Of a stretch of DNA of 64,000 nt, positions 9,423-17,951 are shown in pieces. Source of the DNA: Thermoplasmata archaeon (GTDB lineage: Archaea; Thermoplasmatota; Thermoplasmata; Halarchaeoplasmatales; Halarchaeoplasmataceae); the NCBI GenBank assembly GCA_003552585.1, contig PUNK01000014.1:17052-81051 (forward strand), written 5' to 3'. The notes beneath the pieces were generated by a model, which saw nothing but the letters and a program-made list of their open reading frames with translations, had not been told where the DNA came from and did no database searches. How positions within the stretch are numbered: the first letter of the stretch is position 1; each line of letters starts with the position of its first letter. Both the position numbers and the translations under genes were made by a program.

Positions 9423-10937
9423 TTATAGTAGATTGATCCCTTTTGGTAGATCACCACACCATCTTTTAAATCCCTCTGGCCATTCATCTGGTTCGAGTCC
9501 TTTCTGTGCCAAGAAGGCTGCCGTCCAACGCTCGAGACCGATACCGCTGCAGCCTGAGTATAACTTACTTTTTCTAGATTTGATATTGAAGGTTTCAGTA
9601 TACTTGCTGAATATACTTAGATTTTGGAATTCTAACCATTCACTATCTTCTCTAGAACCTCTATATGGGAGATACGCTTCAAAATCTATAGTTCCTAGTT
9701 CTTTATCGACTTCTTCTTCCATATCTCCCGATTGCTGCAGGTAGAAAGGAGATACTCTTGCCATCCTCCATTCTAATTCAAGTATATTTTCAAAGACGTG
9801 TGTATATCTTTCGATCAGGTCTTCCTTAATACTAATAAGCTGCTCCTTTGTGCCAATATATACAGGTTCTATGCGGTGAAATTCATCTACCCTTTCTATT
9901 CCATGTCTTCCTCCAGATTCATACCTAGCACTTGGAGAACTTCTATCGTAGAGTAATAGGGGCAAGCTTTCATCAGCGATGGTTTGGTTTTTTAAGGACC
10001 AGTATATGTTCGGACATTGTGCATAACAAAGACCAGCTTTTGGCCTCGTGACCATTTCTGACAGCATTTCTTGTGGGACTTCTTTACTGATTTTTATAAA
10101 GTCAACAATCTCTTCCCACTCTTCAGGGTCTCGGGTCATTGGTTCGCACACGTAATATGCTTCGTTTGGAATGCCTTCCATATGACCCGTGTTCATCCAA
10201 ACATCGAAGGGGACCATCATTGATTCGATTACTTCTTGAAAATCAAGAGGTTTCAAGATCTCTTCCACAGCGATACGTTCCATGGTTCGTAAAATACTAG
10301 CAGCCTTCGGGTTGTAGAACCATTTTCCCTTTGTAGGTCCTTTTAATATCCATCCTTTCTTTTCCATTACCTCAGTGGGATCCTCTTCCCAAATCATCTC
10401 TTTTTCTTCAGATTTCCAAACTAGCTCCCACATCTCCTCTTTCCCTTTGTAATATTGGGCATCTACTTTTTCCTTTATCCTGTTTATTATCCTGTCAACG
10501 TAGTTCTTAGATAACTGCTCCTCTGTCAATCCTTTAACTGAAAATGTACAAACGTTTCCTTTGAAATTTATAGAAGATACATAAGGGAGGTCGATATCAT
10601 CTTCCGGTGTTTTTTCTAGCATAAAACTCACATCATACTCATCGATGTCGAATTTTCTTACACCTATATGGAACTCGGGCCCGATCTTTTCACCGATCCT
10701 CTTTTTCACTCTTAGTAGTGCATCATGGGCTCTAACATATCTACCAGATCCTATATGTAGTGTCAGTTGATTTCCCCTTATATCGTAATCTACTACCTCA
10801 GCCCCTCCTTCCTTACCATGGGGCACCCCTCTTTTTAGAATATCTTCGTTTGCTTCTACGATTACATTTTTCAATGAACTCTTTGCTTCTTCTAGGTCCC
10901 CACTGAATGTCAGTGTCGTCTTGAGTTCGAATCTCAT
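9423..10937 (-). CDS. serS: Seryl-tRNA synthetase, type 2 (methanogen-type SerRS2)
   Basis: 504 aa; MRFELKTTLTFSGDL..., YAQCPNIYWSLKNQTIADESLPLLLYDRSSPSARYESGGRHGIERVDEFHRIEPVYIGT, class II motif 3 GCSGIGLERW. Confidence 0.85.
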   Translation of the reverse strand: MRFELKTTLTFSGDLEEAKSSLKNVIVEANEDILKRGVPHGKEGGAEVVDYDIRGNQLTLHIGSGRYVRAHDALLRVKKRIGEKIGPEFHIGVRKFDIDEYDVSFMLEKTPEDDIDLPYVSSINFKGNVCTFSVKGLTEEQLSKNYVDRIINRIKEKVDAQYYKGKEEMWELVWKSEEKEMIWEEDPTEVMEKKGWILKGPTKGKWFYNPKAASILRTMERIAVEEILKPLDFQEVIESMMVPFDVWMNTGHMEGIPNEAYYVCEPMTRDPEEWEEIVDFIKISKEVPQEMLSEMVTRPKAGLCYAQCPNIYWSLKNQTIADESLPLLLYDRSSPSARYESGGRHGIERVDEFHRIEPVYIGTKEQLISIKEDLIERYTHVFENILELEWRMARVSPFYLQQSGDMEEEVDKELGTIDFEAYLPYRGSREDSEWLEFQNLSIFSKYTETFNIKSRKSKLYSGCSGIGLERWTAAFLAQKGLEPDEWPEGFKRWCGDLPKGINLL

Positions 10938-11069
10938 GTTTAATCGTTGATGTATCTTCCTTCACATAATAAACATTTTCTAATTTTTCTTTCCTTGGAA
11001 CACGATTTCACCAGCAGACTTTTCGAAAGATTTAACATATACTTGAATATTATACGGGTTGGAATTACT

Positions 11070-11648
11070 ATGGTCACTTTCAAAGAACCGGAAATACGAG
11101 TTCAAGACGTTATGTCTATAACACCTATAATAATTAAAAAAGGCGAAACCGTCAGAAGAGCCGCCAGCTTGATGAAAGATACCGATGTTGGATGTTTAAT
11201 AGTTTTGGATGATGAGGGGAAGCTCGAAGGCATAATAACCGAAATGGACATAGTTTTTGATACTGTAGCTGAAGGGCTCGATCCCGATGAGGTAAAAGTT
11301 GAGGACATAATGTCGTCTAACGTTAAGACCATATCAGGACATAAGATGGTCAAGGATGCAGCAGAGTTCATGGCTGAAGAGGATATTAGACATCTCCCGG
11401 TGGTAAGAGATGATCAGCTTATAGGTATCATTACTGAGAACGATATTATCGAATTGTCCCCTAGACTTATTGAGATCACAAGAGAGTATGCCCACATCAA
11501 GTATTCTAATGGTATCGAAGGATACGATGATAGGCCAGAGTTAGAGATTACTGGATATTGTGAAAGCTGCAAAGTTTATTCGGAACGATTGCGTCTTGTA
11601 GACGCTCAATTACTTTGTCGAGACTGTACACAGAGATATGAGAGCTGA
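11070..11648 (+). CDS. CBS-domain pair protein with C-terminal zinc ribbon
   Basis: Two CBS repeats (VQDVMSITPIIIKKGETVRRAASLMKDTDVGCLIVLDDEGKLEGIITEMDI; VEDIMSSNVKTISG...IGIITENDI) then CESC..CRDC. ATG at 11070 preferred to the longer ORF start at 10947. Confidence 0.85.
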   Translation: MVTFKEPEIRVQDVMSITPIIIKKGETVRRAASLMKDTDVGCLIVLDDEGKLEGIITEMDIVFDTVAEGLDPDEVKVEDIMSSNVKTISGHKMVKDAAEFMAEEDIRHLPVVRDDQLIGIITENDIIELSPRLIEITREYAHIKYSNGIEGYDDRPELEITGYCESCKVYSERLRLVDAQLLCRDCTQRYES

Positions 11649-11653
11649 ATACC

Positions 11654-12061
11654 ATGAAATTCGTAAAAATTTCACATAAAGAACTTAAACAGACGGCCAA
11701 ATTTTATGAAAGTGTAATGGCTACCGCCTATGAGGGACTATTTTACAGGGAAGGCAAAGCGATCGGTAAGGTTATCACCGAAGTATTGGAATCTGATGAT
11801 GCTTTCCTTCAAAAAGCTGGTAAACTAGTGAAAGCTAGGGGCTGGGCTGATTCACTTGCTCTCGAAGATCAAAAAGCAATAGCTAAAGATTCTGTAGAAG
11901 TTGATAAAGAATCAGATACAAAAACTTGTCATCGCCTGAGAGGCATAATATGTAGTATATATGAAAAAGATACTGGAAATATAGTTGAGGTGAGGGAAGT
12001 GAAATGCCAGAGTCTTGATGATGAACATTGTGAATTTGAGGTAGATTTTAAAAAATTTTAA
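11654..12061 (+). CDS. V4R-domain (4-vinyl reductase-like small-molecule binding) protein
   Basis: 135 aa; C-terminal CHRLRGIICSIYEKDTGNIVEVREVKCQSLDDEHCEFEV is the V4R signature. Confidence 0.75.
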   Translation: MKFVKISHKELKQTAKFYESVMATAYEGLFYREGKAIGKVITEVLESDDAFLQKAGKLVKARGWADSLALEDQKAIAKDSVEVDKESDTKTCHRLRGIICSIYEKDTGNIVEVREVKCQSLDDEHCEFEVDFKKF

Positions 12062-12076
12062 TGAGGTGAAGGTTAT

Positions 12077-12412
12077 ATGTCAACAGAAGAAAATGAGATT
12101 ATTAGCGGATTGAGCAGGTTGGGTGTAATAGGATCAGCGATATTAACCCGTGATGGCATGATTTTGGACTCTGATCTTCCTTTGGATATTCATGAAGAAA
12201 CTTTTGCTATTATGTGTGCTACTATGGTTGGTGCTAGCATCACTGCCAACTCCGAAATTGATTATAGTTCCCCAGATAAGATCATCGTTGATTCATCTGA
12301 GGGAAAAATCGTATTGGCAACTATCAGCCAAAACAAGATATTGGCGACGGTCATAGATCAAAAATTCAATTTAGGTAAATTATTCGAACATTTAAAAATC
12401 TTAAAAGATTAG
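12077..12412 (+). CDS. Roadblock/LC7 domain protein
   Basis: 111 aa; ISGLSRLGVIGSAILTRDGMILDSDLP...ANSEIDYSSPDKIIVDSSEGKIVLATI... Confidence 0.8.
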   Translation: MSTEENEIISGLSRLGVIGSAILTRDGMILDSDLPLDIHEETFAIMCATMVGASITANSEIDYSSPDKIIVDSSEGKIVLATISQNKILATVIDQKFNLGKLFEHLKILKD

Positions 12413-13386
12413 TTTTTATCCAACACTTCTTTTACAAGATCCAACGCTGCCTCTGAGGTTTGATCTTTAACCTCCCATCGATTACCTGGGAAGTGAAATC
12501 GTCTTACCTCAGTACCATGCTTAGTTGAGAGACCTATATATACCGTACCCACCTTTTTTTCTTCGCTTCCTCCTCCTGGACCAGCTATTCCGGTACTAGC
12601 TAGTCCAAGAGTTGTACAAAATTTTTTTCGGATGCCATTTGCCATCTCTTCAGCAACATCTTTACTCACAGCCCCCTTTTCATCGAGGGTCCTTTCCTTT
12701 ACACCTAGAAGATCGATTTTAGATTGGTTACTGTATGTTACAAGTCCTGCGATGAAATAACTAGAAGAACCTGGTACGTTTGTCAATCTATGGGAAATAA
12801 GACCACCTGTACAGGATTCAGCAATCGCTATCGTTGATTCGTTAAGTGTAAGAAGATGTGCAACTTCTTTCTCTGTTTCCCCCTTTTTACCATATGCTGG
12901 TTTTAATCTTGATTTCATATCAATCTCCTCCAAAAAATTCTTAACTTCTTCGGGCACTAGATCTTTCCAATTTTCATTTTCTTTGATCCTTCTTCTGATC
13001 TCTACTCCTTTCCATACGTCCCTATTTATCCCTTCAACCTCAATTACATTTACCCTTAATTCACGAAACAAGCGTGCTACTGTATTCGACCTAGCATACA
13101 CTGCATCGAAGGGAGGTAAGATAGTTCTCACATAATGGGGCCAAGCGGGATAACAATCGATATCAGGCACAGGGTATATCTCATATTCCGAAAATCCCTC
13201 TGCTTTCATGACTCGATCAACCATCTCAATTCTTTCACCACCGGACAAGGGATTATGAAATTCGAGTTCCTTTTGTGCACTGCCGATCCCTATAATAATA
13301 CTGTCACACTCTTCGGCCATGCGCTTAACGATGGCTAGGTGACCTTTGTGGAATGGTTGGAACCGCCCGATCAGTAGCCCCTTCAT
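12409..13386 (-). CDS. Fusion: nicotinamide-nucleotide adenylyltransferase (NadM-like) + CinA C-terminal/PncC-type NMN amidohydrolase
   Basis: N-term GRFQPFHKGHLAIVKRM nucleotidyltransferase; C-term TIAIAESCTGGLISHRLTNVPGSSSYFIAGLVTYSNQSKIDLLGV...GIAGPGGGSEEKKVGTVYIGL. Confidence 0.9.
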   Translation of the reverse strand: MKGLLIGRFQPFHKGHLAIVKRMAEECDSIIIGIGSAQKELEFHNPLSGGERIEMVDRVMKAEGFSEYEIYPVPDIDCYPAWPHYVRTILPPFDAVYARSNTVARLFRELRVNVIEVEGINRDVWKGVEIRRRIKENENWKDLVPEEVKNFLEEIDMKSRLKPAYGKKGETEKEVAHLLTLNESTIAIAESCTGGLISHRLTNVPGSSSYFIAGLVTYSNQSKIDLLGVKERTLDEKGAVSKDVAEEMANGIRKKFCTTLGLASTGIAGPGGGSEEKKVGTVYIGLSTKHGTEVRRFHFPGNRWEVKDQTSEAALDLVKEVLDKN

Positions 13387-13715
13387 AGAGGAAGATTAAT
13401 GTGAAGATGATATAAAACTTATCCTGTCACGGTTAATCCAATTTTTGGTATAAGAGCGATCATAGATTTTCCTTGCCTTCAAACTTTTTCGTAGCGTTCG
13501 GAAGTTATGAAGGCGTGATCTTCTTACTTTTTAAATTCTCATGGATATTCGGATTGTAAAAGGCGCCGAGCGTTGAGGGTCTTTGATTCTTAACAGTTTT
13601 CGTACCTCTTGCTTCTAACTCACCTCACTGCGTTTGCTAATTGTAGAAGTTTGCAGGAAAACTATGTATTCCTTTAATTTTTAATCCCATTCACTTTACT
13701 CATAGATGTTAAAAA

Positions 13716-13851
13716 CGCCGAGGGGGAGATTCGAACTCCCGTGGCGGAAAACCGCCACCGGCTTGCTTGGGCCGGGAACAGCCCGTGAGGACTATTCCCG
13801 ATCTAGCGGCTCTCAAGGCCGGCGCCTTAGTCCAGACTTAGCTACCTCGGC
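13716..13851 (-). tRNA. tRNA-Ser(TGA), type II, with ~48-nt anticodon-loop intron
   Basis: Acceptor GCCGAGG/CCTCGGC; anticodon stem CCGGC/GCCGG, loop CTTGAG|A; variable arm TGGCGGTTTTCCGCCA; T loop TTCGAAT; inferred intron about 13764-13811 (exact ends ambiguous). Confidence 0.88.
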
Positions 13852-13959
13852 AATTCAACTTGGTTTATGACGCCACATCGATGGTTATATTTAACAGTGT
13901 CGTGTTATGCAAATGCAGTCGATTTATTAACCTTTTTCGTGGCTATCCGTCAGCCTAAA

Positions 13960-13969
13960 TTTATAAATA
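13960..13969 (+). promoter_or_regulatory. Archaeal TATA box for the downstream radical SAM gene
   Basis: AAATTTATAAATATTAG about 26 nt upstream of ATG 13991, consistent with a leaderless transcript. Confidence 0.5.
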
Positions 13970-13995
13970 TTAGTTAACGAACTATTAGGAATGGT

Positions 13996-15297
13996 GTTAC
14001 GACGGATAAAAAAGTACTCTTTACTACAGCATATAGGGATGAAGATGCTTATTACGAATATTGGGGGAGTAACGTAACAGGTGAAGTTAGGTATGCCTAT
14101 GACAAAAAGAATTCGAACGGGATAAGATTTCTTAAGAAAAACATCCCTCAGATCGATATCCTTGAATTCCCTACTCTTAAAGAGTATAGGAATGCATTGA
14201 AAAAGGACTATGATATCGTTGGCTTTTCTTTTTTCACCTACGAGGTTCCAAAGATAATCACTATGGTAAAAGAAGCTAAAAAAGAGGGGGTCGGCGAGCT
14301 TTGGGCTGGTAATTATGGTAGTTTGACTTATGGCATGGAAGATTATTTTGATAAGATCTTTAAAGGATATGCTGAGAGACAAGTTGCAGAAGAGCTCGGA
14401 GTCGAAATCGATAGAATAAAACACCCCATGATAATTGATTATGTTGGAACTCCGTGGGGGTTAAAAGGATTTACCCTAGGAGTTGTATTCACTAATAGGG
14501 GTTGTACTCAAACATGCAGGTTTTGTCAGACACCAGTTTTTTGCTCAGAACCGTATCAGTTGCCTCTTTCCTCGATAGAGGATGTTATTAGAAATTATAA
14601 AGAGGCAGGTGTTGAAGAGATAGTGATAGAAGATGAAAATTTTGGCATGTGGAAAAAACATACCGATAAAGTTATCGATCTATTTGAAAAGTATGATATC
14701 AATTGGCATCCGATGACAAGGGTGGACATATTGGATGGTAATCTAGATGATTGGTACGAGAGAGGTTTTTCGGGTACTCTGATAGGCATCGAAAGTCTTC
14801 AGCAGGACACTTTAGATAGCATCGATAAAAAGATCGATGTAGAAAAAACGTTAGAATTATTAAGACGGTTGGAGGAAAAAAACGCATTTGTTATAGGTTA
14901 TTATATGGTGGGATTTGAAGAAGACACAATACCGGTAATAAAGAAAAGCATAAGCTATCTCACAGAATTTTCGATCGATCTACTACAAATTTGTGTAATC
15001 ACTCCTTTCCCAAAGACTCCTCTGTGGCATGAGATATCTGAGAAGTATGGTATAATCGAAGACGACTGGGGAAAATGGGATACCAAGCATCTCGTTTGGG
15101 ATCATCCCAACATATCCCAAGAAGAGATGGAAAAGGTGTTATCTTGGGCTTTTGATAAAGCGTACTCCCCCTTGAAATTTTTAAAGTCCCCTTTAAAATT
15201 TTATAAAAGGAGGGCTAATAGAATGGGTTATCATAAAATTCCCATTAAGATCATCAATGATTTGATTACTGCCAATACCGGGATAAATATCCCGTAG
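13996..15297 (+). CDS. Cobalamin-binding-domain radical SAM protein (N-terminus extends upstream of the tracked ORF)
   Basis: In-frame sequence upstream of TTG 14197 reads VTTDKKVLFTTAYRDEDAYYEYWGSNVTGEVRYAYDKKNSNGIRFLKKNIPQIDILEFPTLKEYRNALKKDYDIVGFSFFT, typical of B12-binding-like N-domains; radical SAM CTQTCRFC. No ATG/GTG/TTG in this frame before 14197 (see findings). Confidence 0.8.
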   Translation, partial: VTTDKKVLFTTAYRDEDAYYEYWGSNVTGEVRYAYDKKNSNGIRFLKKNIPQIDILEFPTLKEYRNALKKDYDIVGFSFFTYEVPKIITMVKEAKKEGVGELWAGNYGSLTYGMEDYFDKIFKGYAERQVAEELGVEIDRIKHPMIIDYVGTPWGLKGFTLGVVFTNRGCTQTCRFCQTPVFCSEPYQLPLSSIEDVIRNYKEAGVEEIVIEDENFGMWKKHTDKVIDLFEKYDINWHPMTRVDILDGNLDDWYERGFSGTLIGIESLQQDTLDSIDKKIDVEKTLELLRRLEEKNAFVIGYYMVGFEEDTIPVIKKSISYLTEFSIDLLQICVITPFPKTPLWHEISEKYGIIEDDWGKWDTKHLVWDHPNISQEEMEKVLSWAFDKAYSPLKFLKSPLKFYKRRANRMGYHKIPIKIINDLITANTGINIP

Positions 15298-15438
15298 ATT
15301 CAAAAGGGTTGACCATTAGCTAATCATCGTGAAAAATGAGTGTAGGATCAGCATCTAGCCATAATAGCATTTACGAGATTTTCTAATATGGATTCTTAAA
15401 CCAAACATGTAAATACTTATACTGTATGTTTCCGTTAA

Positions 15439-16353
15439 ATGCGCCCTGGCAAATTCAAACCTTATTATTTATACCGTTTTCTTCGATGGAAGCTTGGGGA
15501 TAGAAGTCCTTTGACTGCAGTGGCGAAAATTACGAATAAGTGTGATCTCCAGTGTGATCATTGCCCGTGGTGGAAGAGGGATATAGAAGAGTATACTACG
15601 GAAGAATGGTGTAATGCGTTAGAAAAGGCAAGAAAAAAAGGCGTTATACATCTGATTTTAGAAGGTGGTGAACCAACACAAAGAGGGGATGTTGATAGGT
15701 TGATCTCTCATGCTAAAGAACTTGGAATGTTGGTTATGATGATCACTAATGGTGTCAGCGATTTATCGAATCATGACCCTGATAGTTATTGGATATCCGT
15801 GGAAGGCATCGGTGAAACACATGATGAAAATAGAGGGGAGGGAGTATTCGATAAGCTTGTGGTTAATCTAAAAAATAACCCACAGGTAAATAGGATCGTT
15901 GGTGTGACCATCAACAAAAGGAATTTTAGGGAGGTTGAAAAAATAGCTTCATTCTTCTCCCCCATATGTGACGGCGTTTGGTTCAATTTCATGTATCCTT
16001 ATCAGGATTCAAAAGACATTGCACTTTCATTGCCCCAGCAGAAAAAAGTGGCAGATGAAATAATCAATTTAAAAAGCAGATACAATATCATCAGCTCTTA
16101 TTCCTATCTCCGTTCTATAGGAAAAAAGAAATATAAAAAGAATTGTCCTTCCTTTTTAACTCTGCTTGTTGATGTAGATACTTCGATGCATCAGGGCTGT
16201 ACCGTAGAACTAATCGAGGAGTGCAGGTGTCATCTATGTAACCTTGGATGTTATGGGGAATTGGCTCAGGCTATGAGATTGAAAAAAGACTCCATCGACT
16301 TCCTGAAAAAAACAGCCGGTTTCAAGTCAGATAAACTACTCTGGCTAAAATAA
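15439..16353 (+). CDS. Radical SAM protein
   Basis: VAKITNKCDLQCDHCPWWKRD (CxxxCxxC), LILEGGEPTQRGD; extra C-terminal Cys cluster CTVELIEECRCHLCNLGC. Confidence 0.85.
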   Translation: MRPGKFKPYYLYRFLRWKLGDRSPLTAVAKITNKCDLQCDHCPWWKRDIEEYTTEEWCNALEKARKKGVIHLILEGGEPTQRGDVDRLISHAKELGMLVMMITNGVSDLSNHDPDSYWISVEGIGETHDENRGEGVFDKLVVNLKNNPQVNRIVGVTINKRNFREVEKIASFFSPICDGVWFNFMYPYQDSKDIALSLPQQKKVADEIINLKSRYNIISSYSYLRSIGKKKYKKNCPSFLTLLVDVDTSMHQGCTVELIEECRCHLCNLGCYGELAQAMRLKKDSIDFLKKTAGFKSDKLLWLK

Positions 16354-16364
16354 GACTAGATTTT

Positions 16365-17900
16365 TTAGATAAACTCAATATATCTTAAGAGTGCATAGAT
16401 TATGATCATAAAGTACAGCATGAAAATATATCTATGGTCTTCGTAAACATAGAATACCCATGCAGCTATCAGAGATGCAGGGCCGATCATGATGAAATCA
16501 AGAGTTTGGTGTAGTAGTGAAAGTGGGCTTAAAAATAATAGAATGATCAATACGGTAACGATCTTCTTTCCTTTCTCCAAGCCGTAAATCGTATATATAC
16601 TCTTTACACCAGATTCTTTGTCACCTTCATAATCGGCGAGTGCGTTTATATACGGGGAGATCGATAGAACGACGAAGAGGATCAACGAGATCGATAAAAC
16701 ATCTTTAAAGATCGGTATGTGCCAGAAAGCAGATATCATCCCCTTGTCTATGGATACCTCCCACAAAATCCGTGAATATACTCCGAGAAGGAAAGCTACT
16801 ACACTTGCATAACCTACGCAAACGTAACCGTAAAGTCTCTCTTTCAATCTGACGGGAGGGATGGAGTACATCATAGCTGCGATCATAAACGTCAGATTAA
16901 GAATCAATAAAGGGATACCGAAGATCAAGCTAATGAAGAGAGAACCACAAGCAAATGAGATAGCGATGTTCCAGTAGGTTTTTGTATCTATCTTTTCTTT
17001 CACAAGAGGTCTATCCGGGTGAACTAAACGGTCTATTTCCCTGTCATAGATGTCGTTGACCATAGCAGTGAACTGCCAGGTCAAGATCATACAAAAAGGA
17101 GCTAAGATAAAAAAGGGTAAGTTCAAGAGATCAAAGAAATCTAAGGCATAGCTATCTACCTGTGATAGGACAACGAATCCAATAACGGTCATAGCTACAA
17201 AGTGGAGACTCCGGAATGCCTTGATATTTTTGATTTGAGCCGTCAACAAGTTTCTGTTGAATTTATATGCGATGAGAAGGATCATGAATATCAATTGAAT
17301 TAATAATATTAGGAATAGTAAGTTCAGGTTGAGAAAGTAAGAGAAATTCTCTGTTGCTGCTATGTCGATAAAGGGTAGGCTTGTCTGTGAATAAATTAAT
17401 AAGAACGCGATGAAGGAAGATACCGAGCAGAAAAAAGCAGAGAAAACCTTTTTTATAGAATGCCCTTCGCTTCTGAGAATAGATCTGATCCCCAATCCAA
17501 TTATTACGGGATAGGTGATGATCAAACCCTCGTTAATACCTCCCATAAACATGAAAATTTCTAAAATCTCAGTCGATTTCATTATATTGAGTTCCCACAT
17601 ACTACTTCCTAAGAGGAAGGTGATAATCGGAGATAAAGACAATAACCAGAATACCGATGCCACCTGCATAACGGATTCCTTGGTAGAAGGCTCGGTTGAA
17701 AATATCTGAACCAGCATCACAAAAAGAGAGAATATAACGAAAAGAGCCATGGTATTGACCAGAAAATGGATGTAAACTAGATCTAGACCAGGATCCAGCG
17801 ATATCTTTAAAATATGTTCTAAACCACTTATAGATATAATATAAAGGAAAACAAAGGTTAAGATGTATTTTTTTATAGAATCAACTATCGTATGTTTCAT
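16365..17900 (-). CDS. UbiA-family prenyltransferase with ~220-aa N-terminal membrane extension
   Basis: NDIYDREIDRLVHPDRPLVKEKI and DYEGDKESGVKSIYTIYG motifs; multiple TM segments. Confidence 0.85.
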   Translation of the reverse strand: MKHTIVDSIKKYILTFVFLYIISISGLEHILKISLDPGLDLVYIHFLVNTMALFVIFSLFVMLVQIFSTEPSTKESVMQVASVFWLLSLSPIITFLLGSSMWELNIMKSTEILEIFMFMGGINEGLIITYPVIIGLGIRSILRSEGHSIKKVFSAFFCSVSSFIAFLLIYSQTSLPFIDIAATENFSYFLNLNLLFLILLIQLIFMILLIAYKFNRNLLTAQIKNIKAFRSLHFVAMTVIGFVVLSQVDSYALDFFDLLNLPFFILAPFCMILTWQFTAMVNDIYDREIDRLVHPDRPLVKEKIDTKTYWNIAISFACGSLFISLIFGIPLLILNLTFMIAAMMYSIPPVRLKERLYGYVCVGYASVVAFLLGVYSRILWEVSIDKGMISAFWHIPIFKDVLSISLILFVVLSISPYINALADYEGDKESGVKSIYTIYGLEKGKKIVTVLIILLFLSPLSLLHQTLDFIMIGPASLIAAWVFYVYEDHRYIFMLYFMIIIYALLRYIEFI

Positions 17901-17951
17901 CAGGCGGAAATAATTATTGTTGCTAATAAGTTATTCCCCTTCCCAAAGGAC

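Noticed and set aside
13387-13715. Possible ncRNA or decayed tRNA copy (GGCGCCGAGCGTTGAGGGTCTTTGATTC)
   Set aside because: Only weak resemblance to the neighbouring tRNA-Ser 3' half; no foldable tRNA.
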